From the NCBI GenBank assembly GCA_035258565.1, contig DATFXF010000365.1, forward strand, positions 1-11,435: a DNA stretch of 11,435 nt, written 5' to 3'. Shown here piece by piece: positions 1-5,324 of this stretch. A program made the position numbers and the translations under genes. The stretch's first letter is position 1, and every line of letters begins with the position of its first letter. This DNA is from DATFXF01 sp035258565 (GTDB lineage Bacteria; Acidobacteriota; Terriglobia; Acidiferrales; UBA7541). The notes under the pieces are model-generated. The model saw nothing but the letters and a program-made list of their open reading frames with translations. It made no database searches and was not told the origin of the DNA.

Positions 1-42
1 CTCCAGAAGCTCGGTCAACTCTCGCTTTTCGCTGCGTGCCAT
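1..42 (-). CDS. 5' end of an unidentified gene, truncated by the window edge
   Basis: The minus strand gives ATG at 42 followed by 13 sense codons to the window edge, reading MARSEKRELTELLE. An in-frame TGA lies at 63-61, so 42 is the first ATG after a stop. A GAGG (50-47) lies four bases upstream of the ATG, a little close but usable as a ribosome binding site. The charged, helical start resembles the N-termini of several small uncharacterised families, but 14 residues are too few to name a family. A 49-codon reading on the same strand in another frame (164 down to 15) overlaps it and has no ribosome binding site. Confidence 0.3.
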   Translation of the reverse strand, partial: MARSEKRELTELLE

Positions 43-221
43 GATGCCTCGCGGCGTTCTTCAAGGGCGGCGTTATCGAGTTCCCTGGAAAAAGCAAGAA
101 TCAATGGCAGCAACTCTCGCTGCCTTCTTTTTGGGCGCGAACAAACGAGGAATGAGCGGTGCATGACCCAAACTATAGCCATAAAAGTAAATCACGACAC
201 TACCCTTTTGCGAGCTGTGCT

Positions 222-320
222 CTTGAACGCGCTAAACTACAAGAGCGCGGATCGCTTGACCGCTTGACTTTACAAGGACGGAATGCACTGGACCGCGCAA
301 AACTGCAAAAACGGGCTGGC
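222..320 (+). repeat. Three degenerate 33-bp tandem units
   Basis: Units at 222-254, 255-287 and 288-320 are head to tail with no gaps. By hand comparison they match pairwise at 18 to 21 of 33 positions. Read from GTG 159 they encode an 11-residue unit of pattern L-E/D-R-A/L-K/T-L-Q-x-R-x-x. Over the first nine codons, units 1 and 3 differ at seven bases and six of these are third positions (for example CTA/CTG, GCT/GCA, CGC/CGG), which is what protein-level constraint would leave. A fourth, decayed unit may begin at 321 (L-K-L). The alternative is an iteron-like DNA repeat upstream of parAB. Confidence 0.6.
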
Positions 321-474
321 CTCAAACTGCCGAAAAAGTTGGTTCCTTTTCGACCCCACGGGAAGAATTCTCCAACAGGAAAAGCAGGCGTCCGAGCCTC
401 GGTCAGGCTTGGAATGGGGCGTTCACTGGGCGCCGGGGTGTGGCCTAAATCCTTACATTTCCTATATTTTTTGC

Positions 475-503
475 TTGCACTCTATCTTTTCGGCGAGTAG
501 ATT
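475..503 (+). promoter_or_regulatory. Candidate sigma70-type promoter for parAB
   Basis: TTGCAC (475-480) and TAGATT (498-503) are separated by exactly 17 bases, in the most AT-rich part of the upstream region. Transcription would start near 510, leaving a leader of about 100 bases before parA. The -35 match is only moderate, so this is a prediction from spacing and context. Confidence 0.4.
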
Positions 504-510
504 TGGCCTA

Positions 511-548
511 CCCATAGGGTTGAGGCGGGCAGTTCCCCCATATATGGG
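511..548. promoter_or_regulatory. Two related inverted repeats in the parA leader, possible operators
   Basis: CCCATAGGG (511-519) and the perfect 12-bp palindrome CCCATATATGGG (537-548) share the half-site CCCATA/GGG. They lie immediately downstream of the predicted transcription start. The position would suit autoregulation of a par operon by ParA or ParB, or binding by an unrelated repressor. The assignment is inferred from symmetry and position only. Confidence 0.35.
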
Positions 549-576
549 CCAGGGGTTGCCCACCCGGAGGAGTAGG

Positions 577-612
577 GTGCCCTGTCCCGGCGACCGGGGC
601 GGGCTGCTATGA
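577..612 (+). CDS. 11-codon leader ORF overlapping the parA start
   Basis: A strong Shine-Dalgarno GGAGGAG (566-572) is followed after four bases by GTG (577-579). The GTG opens an 11-residue reading, MPCPGDRGGLL, that ends in TGA at 610-612, so ATGA (609-612) joins its stop to the parA start. parA has no good ribosome binding site of its own. This is the geometry expected for translational coupling through a leader peptide. A short hairpin, CCCGG-CGA-CCGGG (586-598), lies inside the mini-ORF. The other explanation is that GGAGGAG is a chance purine run in GC-rich DNA. Confidence 0.35.
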   Translation: MPCPGDRGGLL

Positions 613-1409
613 CCGCGATCCTCGCCATCGCCAACCAGAAGGGCGGCGTGGGGAAAACCACCACAGCAATCAACCTTGCTGCCGCCATCGCCCAACGCAA
701 GAAGAAAACCCTGCTCATTGACCTCGACCCTCAGGCGAATTCGACCATTGCCTTTTTCGATCCAAGCGAGGTGCAGGCCTCGATGTTTGAGGTCCTCGGC
801 GACCACCGCGCGGAGATGGCCACGGTCATCAAGGAGACGAAACTGCCGCTGCTCTCGGTGTCACCCGCGAAGCTGGCCCTGGCCAAACTCGAGCAGCAGC
901 TTGCTGGTCAGTTCGACGCGCCGTTCAAACTCAAGGACGCACTGGCACCGATCCAGAAGGACTACCAGTATGTAATCCTCGATACACCCCCGGCCCTCGG
1001 TATTTTGACCGTCAACGCGATGGTCGCGGCGACCCATCTAGTCGTGCCGATCCAGGCGGCGTACTTCGCCATCGAGGGCACCGACGATCTGCTCGAGACC
1101 TACGAGCGTATCCGCGCCCGCCCAAATCCCACGCTGAAGGTCCTTGGAGTGCTCATCACACTGTTTGACAAGCGCACCAACATCTCTCGAGATACACACG
1201 AGCAGATCCGCTCGGTCTTTGGCTCGGTGCTCTTCAAGACGCGCATCAGCAAGAACGTACGCCTTGAGGAAAGTCCCGCTTACAAGGAAACCATCATGAC
1301 ATTTGCGCCCAAATCCCCGGGCGCGCAGGAATACCGCAAGCTTGCTCTGGAGGTCATCCAACGTGTCCAAGAGGATCGGATTGCCCGTCACACTGAAGAT
1401 GCGGCATGA
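609..1409 (+). CDS. parA: ParA/Soj-type chromosome partitioning ATPase
   Basis: The 266-residue protein is a complete ParA/Soj ATPase, which works with ParB and parS sites to move replicated origins apart on the nucleoid. The deviant Walker A motif KGGVGKTTT is at residues 11-19 (signature lysine K11, phosphate-loop lysine K16), the A' motif LLIDLDPQANST at 35-46, and the Walker B-type ILDTPP at 123-128. FDKRTNIS (186-193) and the ISKNVRLEESPAYKETI stretch near 213-229 are also typical of Soj. The N-terminus starts directly at the P-loop domain with no helix-turn-helix extension, as in chromosomal and small plasmid ParAs. In-frame upstream codons run back to a TAG at 573 with no ATG, GTG or TTG, which fixes the start at 609. 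Translation may depend on the overlapping mini-ORF. parB overlaps the 3' end by 11 bases. Confidence 0.95.
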   Translation: MTAILAIANQKGGVGKTTTAINLAAAIAQRKKKTLLIDLDPQANSTIAFFDPSEVQASMFEVLGDHRAEMATVIKETKLPLLSVSPAKLALAKLEQQLAGQFDAPFKLKDALAPIQKDYQYVILDTPPALGILTVNAMVAATHLVVPIQAAYFAIEGTDDLLETYERIRARPNPTLKVLGVLITLFDKRTNISRDTHEQIRSVFGSVLFKTRISKNVRLEESPAYKETIMTFAPKSPGAQEYRKLALEVIQRVQEDRIARHTEDAA

Positions 1410-2220
1410 CGCCCACTACGTCGAGTCGCTGACCAGCTACAGCGGCGCGGCAGTGGGGCGCATGATCCCGGCGGATAAGATCCGCCCGAACCCCGAACAA
1501 CCACGGAAGTCTCTAGGGGATCTCCGCGAATTGGCCGACTCCATCAAAGAAAAGGGCGTGCTCGAGCCGTTGCTGGTTCGGTTTGTGCCTCGCGAGGATT
1601 GCTATTACATCATCTCGGGCGAACGCCGCTATCATGCCGCGCGAGCCGCGGGTGTCCGTGAGCTTCCCTGCATTGAGAAGATCGCCGACGATGCCGAGAC
1701 GCTCGAGCTGGCGCTCATCGAAAACCTCCAGCGCAAAGACCTGACGCCGTTCGAGGAGGCCGAAGGATTGCATCGGCTGGCGGCACAGTTTGACTATACG
1801 CACGATGACATTGCGAGAAAAATCGGTAAGGCGCGCTCGTCGGTGACCGAAACGCTATCCCTCCGCAACATTCCCGAACCGGTGCGGCGTCGCTGCGCCG
1901 AGAAGGGAATTGCCTCCAAGTCGTTGCTGCTCCAGGTGGCCCGCCAGCCCAATGAAAAGAAGATGTTCGAGGCGATCCACCGCATCGCTATGGGCGGACT
2001 GACGCGCGATGAGGCGCGCCGCGAGCGCCGCAACGAAAAAACCGCCGGTCCGCGACCGCAGCCTTTCCTCTACAATTTCCAGCCGGAGAATGATGCCTTC
2101 CGCCTGCGCATTCAGTTCCGCAGGACCCACGTCTCGCGCGAAGAGATCATCGCCACCTTGCGGTCCGTCCTGGCATCGCTCGAGCGGGACGAAGCCAGCT
2201 CCGACCCAGCCGTTGCGTAG
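1399..2220 (+). CDS. parB: ParB/Spo0J-type centromere-binding protein
   Basis: The 273-residue protein partners ParA and is expected to bind parS and load as a CTP-dependent clamp. Residues 21-60 (RMIPADKIRPNPEQPRK, then ELADSIKEKGVLEPLLV) are the ParB N-terminal domain. GERRYHAARAAG (74-85) is the CTP/arginine-rich box and ENLQRKDLTPFEEAEG (108-123) the second conserved box. The helix-turn-helix lies near 133-156 (YTHDDIARKIGKARSSVTETL). A C-terminal domain of about 50 residues may mediate dimerisation. In the GERRxR box the third arginine is a histidine (H79). The start ATG 1399 overlaps parA and keeps the whole ParB fold; ATG 1462 is a shorter alternative, and the frame is also open upstream inside parA. 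No parS-like palindrome of the GTTTCACGTGAAAC type was seen in the window. Confidence 0.95.
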   Translation: MRHDAHYVESLTSYSGAAVGRMIPADKIRPNPEQPRKSLGDLRELADSIKEKGVLEPLLVRFVPREDCYYIISGERRYHAARAAGVRELPCIEKIADDAETLELALIENLQRKDLTPFEEAEGLHRLAAQFDYTHDDIARKIGKARSSVTETLSLRNIPEPVRRRCAEKGIASKSLLLQVARQPNEKKMFEAIHRIAMGGLTRDEARRERRNEKTAGPRPQPFLYNFQPENDAFRLRIQFRRTHVSREEIIATLRSVLASLERDEASSDPAVA

Positions 2221-2294
2221 CGCTGGCGACCCAGGATCCTTCTGGAGAGAAATCAGTCTGGCAGGAGGCGACCAGCTCGCCCCGAGGACTGGAC

Positions 2295-2642
2295 TTGTGG
2301 TCGGGGACCACCGTGGTCGATTTGACGCCCGAACAGGTCGCTTTGCTCGAGCAACTCGTGGCGCAAGGCTTCCAGGTGGTGGCGTTTCCCCTCTATGCCA
2401 GCGCGGTGGGCGTGCGGAAAGGGAATTGCGCGGCGCTGCTCGTGCCCGCCGAGGGCGGTCGGTTTCGCTTGCTTGGCGAGCCGAGCTATTTGCTCGAAGG
2501 GAATCTCTCGGTCCGCGTGAACCGCGAGGGACGGAAGTGGTTTGTGTGGAAGAAAAAGCAGCTCGAAGTCACGCTCGAACGACAGGCCGAGCTCGAACGC
2601 TTCGTCGAGGGATTGACACAGGCGCTCGGGGTTCGAACCTAA
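2295..2642 (+). CDS. Uncharacterised 115-residue protein downstream of parB
   Basis: I do not recognise a named family. The protein is predicted soluble, with alternating beta-like segments (VVAFPLYASAVGVRKGNCAA, then FRLLGEPSYLLEGNLSVRV) and a basic, aromatic C-terminal part (RKWFVWKKKQLE) followed by an acidic helix. It has no signal peptide, membrane segment or cysteine pair. The start chosen is TTG 2295, seven bases after GAGG (2284-2287). GTG 2313 is an in-frame alternative, and a stronger AGGAGG (2263-2268) has no start codon at the right distance. It lies 74 bases after parB on the same strand and is likely co-transcribed with parAB. The smooth codon pattern and clean fit between neighbours support a real gene. 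Confidence 0.7.
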   Translation: MWSGTTVVDLTPEQVALLEQLVAQGFQVVAFPLYASAVGVRKGNCAALLVPAEGGRFRLLGEPSYLLEGNLSVRVNREGRKWFVWKKKQLEVTLERQAELERFVEGLTQALGVRT

Positions 2643-2735
2643 GGAGCGCATGGTCTCTCCCGCAGCAGGGGACGTGGCACCGGATCGGAGAGCAGCCTGC
2701 GAGTCACATTCAGCGGCGATGAACTGATTCTGGCG

Positions 2736-3038
2736 TTGGTCAGCCTGGTCTCGGCGACGAATCCAGCCCTGCTGCGCCGGGGTGCGGATGGCTTCACCGT
2801 GGATTTTGAGAGCCTCGAGAAGAAGCAGGGACTGAATGCCGACGAACAACTGCTGCTCAAGTTCCGCTCGGCACTCGAAGGTGCGGCTGCGGCAAGCTCC
2901 TATGACCTGGAACTCCTTGGCGGAGAAGGCCTGCGGCTGGCCGGAATCCTTGAACGGGTGGAAGCTCTTCAGCCATGGTCGCTCGATGTTCTCGAGATGA
3001 GCCGCCAGCTTCGCGCGCGCCTCGCGACAGTCAAATGA
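2736..3038 (+). CDS. Uncharacterised protein, start codon uncertain
   Basis: The frame is open from just after the stop of the previous gene (TAA 2640-2642) to TGA 3036-3038. The first ordinary start codon in it is TTG 2736, giving 100 residues. That start has no ribosome binding site, and the protein character extends upstream (SLRVTFSGDELILAL before MVSLVSATNPALL). A CTG at 2697, six bases after GGAG (2687-2690), may be the true start and would give 113 residues. ATG 2650 has AAGGAG just before it but is in another frame and stops after 25 codons, so a small frameshift or sequence error cannot be excluded. The product is helical with an alanine-rich middle and no motif I can name. It probably belongs to the parAB transcript. 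Confidence 0.6.
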   Translation: MVSLVSATNPALLRRGADGFTVDFESLEKKQGLNADEQLLLKFRSALEGAAAASSYDLELLGGEGLRLAGILERVEALQPWSLDVLEMSRQLRARLATVK

Positions 3039-3082
3039 GCTGCATGTTTCGCCTCGCCACGCGATTGGGGGGATCGGAGATG

Positions 3083-3127
3083 CGGGTGGAAGCGGCTCAC
3101 CCGGGTTTGTGTGCGACGGAAGTTTTT
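3083..3127 (+). terminator. Weak candidate terminator after the parAB cluster
   Basis: CGGGTG (3083-3088) pairs with CACCCG (3098-3103) around a nine-base loop. A run of five T follows only at 3123-3127, about 19 bases later, so this is a poor fit to a classical intrinsic terminator. It is listed because it falls between two unrelated transcription units. Confidence 0.25.
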
Positions 3128-3141
3128 CCTTTCTAACTCTG

Positions 3142-3191
3142 CGCCTGCCTGGCTACTCTTCGAGTGTTTCCATCTTTCGGGAAGGCAGGCG
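3142..3191. repeat. Inverted repeat in the ypdA leader
   Basis: CGCCTGCCT (3142-3150) and AGGCAGGCG (3183-3191) are perfect 9-bp complements separated by 32 bases. The loop contains a small hairpin, ACTC-TTC-GAGT (3155-3165). The structure ends 38 bases before the ypdA start and could be an attenuator, an mRNA-stabilising stem or an operator. Confidence 0.4.
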
Positions 3192-3229
3192 AGTTGAAAA
3201 CTTGCGACCGGACCAGGCAAACTGGTTTG

Positions 3230-4207
3230 ATGAATTCAACCTACGATCTGATCTGTATTGGCGGGGGGCCGACGGGACTCGCGTGTGCAATTGAAGCCAA
3301 GCGTGCTGGCCTGCGTCCGCTCGTTGTCGAGAAGGGTTGCCTGTGCAACTCGCTCTTCCACTATCCGACGAACATGGTGTTCTTCACCACCGCGGAGCGG
3401 CTTGAGATCGGCGACCTGCCTTTGACTTCGGCGACCGACAAACCGACACGCACCGAGGCGTTGAAGTATTACCGCAAGGCAGCCGAACACTACCATCTCG
3501 AAGTTCGCCTCTACGAAAACGTCGAACGCGTGGAGGGAAGCAAGGACCGCTTTGTGGTGCACACGCAAGCGGAGGGCGGGGCTACCGATCGTCACACAAC
3601 CAGGAACATCGTCATCGCGACCGGCTACTACGACCTGCCGAATCGGTTGGGTGTGCCGGGAGAGGACCTGCCGCACGTCTCGCACTATTACACCGAGGCG
3701 CACCCGTTTTGGGGCCAGGGTGTGGTCGTGATCGGCGGCAAGAACTCAGCGGCAGAAGCTGCTCTCGATCTGTTTCGTGCCGGCGCGCAGGTCACGCTGG
3801 TCCATCGCGGCAGCGAACTAGGTGCGAGGATCAAGTACTGGGTGCGCCCGGACATCGAGAATCGCATCCGGGCAGGTGAAATCCGAGCGCTCTTCGAGAC
3901 GCGGGTAACGCGCATCACGCCTAAGGCGGTTTGGGTCGAGGGCCGTGACGGAGCGCGCGCCCTTCCCGCCATACAGGTCTTCGCTCTGACCGGATACCAT
4001 CCGGACTTCGAGTTCCTGCGCGGGCAGGGAATCGCGCTCGACCCTCAAACGAACAAGCCGGAGACGAATCCCGAAACCTTCGAGAGCAATGTGCCTGGCA
4101 TTTACCTGGCCGGCGTCGTCATCGGTGGCAACGCCACCGGTGAGATCTTCATCGAGAACGGTCGCTTTCACGGCAAGCAGATCATCACCGCTCTGGCCGC
4201 CACGTAG
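3230..4207 (+). CDS. ypdA: YpdA/Bdr-family bacillithiol disulfide reductase-like FAD/NADPH oxidoreductase
   Basis: The 325-residue protein matches the YpdA family, FAD- and NADPH-dependent enzymes thought to reduce bacillithiol disulfide in the cytosol. The FAD dinucleotide-binding motif IGGGPTGLACA spans 10-20. The family hallmark stretch CNSLFHYPTNMVFFTTAERLEI covers 39-60. IATGYYDLPNRLGVPGED (129-146) and the NADPH motif VVVIGGKNSAAEAA (165-178) follow, then the C-terminal FAD-contacting GEIFIENGRFHG (304-315). Length fits the family (about 325-330). ATG 3230 puts the dinucleotide fold right at the N-terminus; the frame is open to 3164, but that extension is not protein-like. S. aureus YpdA has Cys14 within GGGPCG, where this protein has Thr15 (GGGPTG). 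No bacillithiol synthesis gene is in the window. A thioredoxin reductase-like enzyme with another thiol substrate is possible. Confidence 0.88.
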   Translation: MNSTYDLICIGGGPTGLACAIEAKRAGLRPLVVEKGCLCNSLFHYPTNMVFFTTAERLEIGDLPLTSATDKPTRTEALKYYRKAAEHYHLEVRLYENVERVEGSKDRFVVHTQAEGGATDRHTTRNIVIATGYYDLPNRLGVPGEDLPHVSHYYTEAHPFWGQGVVVIGGKNSAAEAALDLFRAGAQVTLVHRGSELGARIKYWVRPDIENRIRAGEIRALFETRVTRITPKAVWVEGRDGARALPAIQVFALTGYHPDFEFLRGQGIALDPQTNKPETNPETFESNVPGIYLAGVVIGGNATGEIFIENGRFHGKQIITALAAT

Positions 4208-4303
4208 GCCACGTCGGCGGGTAGTGGGCTAGTCTTGTGTTGCTGGTAGGTAAACTCCGTGCTGCGCACTTTCCGTTTCCAGCTTCGACCGACGGGTCGC
4301 TAA

Positions 4304-4676
4304 GCCCGCCTCCTGGGCCACTGGCTCGCCGTTCGGAAGCGGCTGAATTTTTGCCATCGTGTCTCTAAGTTCCTTGTTACGACCTACAGCCTCATTGCTT
4401 TCGAGGCGCTGAACATTTGCGGCATGGGGAATCCTACTAAGGCAGGCAGCGTACAAAGCGGAAGAGGCTGGGCGCTACGCTGTCGGGGTCGATCCCCCCA
4501 GCACGACCCAACTTTGCAGCGGTTGTAGCACTACGGTTCGGAGGGAACTGTGGCAACAGGAGCACCGCTGCTCTGGCTGCGGGCTGTTTCTCAGTCGTGA
4601 CCATAACGCCGCGCTGAACATTCTCAGGCTCGGTATGAGCCTTGCGGGGCTTGTCTCCCTGAAATTAGCCCACTAA
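4304..4676 (+). pseudogene. tnpB: Decayed C-terminal half of an IS200/IS605-type TnpB (OrfB)
   Basis: TnpB is the RNA-guided nuclease of IS200/IS605 elements. One frame (4304-4430) reads RLNFCHRVSKFLVTTY and then SLIAFEALNICGM, matching the TnpB stretch before and including the RuvC-II glutamate. A second frame (4413-4676) reads AAWGILLRQAAYKAEEAGRY, then a zinc ribbon with CSGC and CSGC pairs (LCSGCSTTV, RCSGCGLFL), then SRDHNAALNIL with the RuvC-III aspartate, and a stop at 4674-4676. The change of frame near 4413-4430, with loss of the residues usually found between GM and AAW, marks a frameshifting deletion. RuvC-I and the N-terminal half are missing; a third frame around 4282-4360 (STDGSLSPPP) might be a further trace. 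No TnpA and no clear element ends were found, so the relic is not expected to be active. Confidence 0.85.
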
Positions 4677-4720
4677 CCCAAAGAGATGCCACCACGTTCC
4701 GAACCAGCCGGCGCGGTCGT

Positions 4721-4749
4721 TTGCCCGACCTCTGCGCGTCTGCTAGACT
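4721..4749 (+). promoter_or_regulatory. Candidate nuoI promoter with extended -10, leaderless geometry
   Basis: TTGCCC (4721-4726) and TAGACT (4744-4749) are 17 bases apart, and TGC before the -10 gives an extended TGnTAGACT element (4741-4749). Only eight bases separate the -10 from ATG 4758, so transcription would begin at or within a base or two of the start codon. This agrees with the absence of any ribosome binding site in front of nuoI. Confidence 0.5.
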
Positions 4750-4757
4750 CGTTCGAA

Positions 4758-5231
4758 ATGGCTTCCCTACTCAAAGAGGCCGCAGAGACCGTTCGCACCC
4801 TGGCGAAGGGTTTTGGCGTTACCTTCCGCAACATGCTGCGCAAGCCCACGACGGAAAACTACCCCGATGAGCCGGTCCACTTCCAGCCGCGTTACCGGGG
4901 CATTCACGTTCTGCACCGGGATGAGAACGGCCTCGAGAAGTGCGTAGGCTGTTTTCTCTGCGCCGCAGCCTGTCCGGCGAACTGCATCTATATCGAGGCA
5001 GCAGAGGATACCGGCGTCGAACGGGTCTCAGCCGGCGAACGCTACGCCAAGGTCTACAACATTGACTATTCGCGGTGTATTTTTTGTGGCTACTGCGTGG
5101 AGGCGTGTCCTACCGACGCCATCACCCACGGCCACGGGTTTGAGCTCGCCACGTATGACATCCACGCGCTCATTTATAGGAAGGAGCAGCTCCTCGAGCC
5201 TTGGCCGCCGAAGAAACCCGCCATCCCCTAG
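4758..5231 (+). CDS. nuoI: NADH-quinone oxidoreductase subunit I (two 4Fe-4S ferredoxin-like subunit)
   Basis: NuoI carries clusters N6a and N6b in the peripheral arm of respiratory complex I and passes electrons towards quinone on the cytoplasmic face of the membrane. The 157-residue protein has an N-terminal amphipathic stretch (LAKGFGVTFRNMLRKPTT, about 15-32) and the family motif RYRGIH (45-50). Two 4Fe-4S motifs follow: C62-x2-C65-x2-C68-x3-C72P and C107-x2-C110-x2-C113-x3-C117P. ERYAKVYNIDYSRCIFCGYC (94-113) is diagnostic of NuoI rather than of a general ferredoxin. ATG 4758 gives the family N-terminus; a reading from 4686 is open but would run through the predicted promoter. The gene stands alone: no other nuo gene is in the window, and a TnpB relic lies just upstream. 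Confidence 0.92.
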   Translation: MASLLKEAAETVRTLAKGFGVTFRNMLRKPTTENYPDEPVHFQPRYRGIHVLHRDENGLEKCVGCFLCAAACPANCIYIEAAEDTGVERVSAGERYAKVYNIDYSRCIFCGYCVEACPTDAITHGHGFELATYDIHALIYRKEQLLEPWPPKKPAIP

Positions 5232-5324
5232 TGCCCCGTCTCCCTCGGCGCCGCTCGAAGGAATCGCATGGGACGGCACACCCGCGCCCGGGCGACAGTT
5301 CAAACCAGGTTGGACAGAAGGGTT

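Larger units (their letters stand above)
43..608. other. Non-coding or weakly coding leader region upstream of parA
   Basis: This stretch holds no gene I can name. Its base composition is lower in GC than the rest of the window, with a T-rich segment at 451-490. A plus-strand reading begins at GTG 159, eight bases after GAGG (147-150), and runs 113 codons to a stop at 498-500. It contains three 11-residue repeats but its second half has no recognisable protein character, so I do not call it a gene. The rest holds the 33-bp tandem units, the candidate parAB promoter, two inverted repeats and the mini-ORF listed separately. I saw no DnaA boxes of TTATCCACA type and no parS-like 16-mer. Confidence 0.5.

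Noticed and set aside
15..164. 49-codon minus-strand reading ending in a helical, charged segment
   Set aside because: It has no ribosome binding site and overlaps the better-supported start of the left-edge gene; too short to decide.
159..500. 113-codon plus-strand reading from GTG 159 with a GAGG eight bases upstream
   Set aside because: Only the 33-bp repeat part looks protein-like; the remainder has mixed composition and no recognisable fold, so it is described as repeats rather than called as a gene.
43..608. Replication origin next to parAB
   Set aside because: No DnaA boxes, no rsmG/mnmG or dnaA neighbours; AT richness and repeats alone are not enough.
5285..5294. CGCCCGGGCG palindrome between nuoI and aspA as a terminator
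   Set aside because: No loop and no T tract on either strand; a GC palindrome is likely by chance here.
5306..5317. CCAGGTTGGACA shared between the two convergent intergenic regions (also near 9804)
   Set aside because: A single 12-base match is expected by chance in a window of this size and it has no hairpin or other structure.
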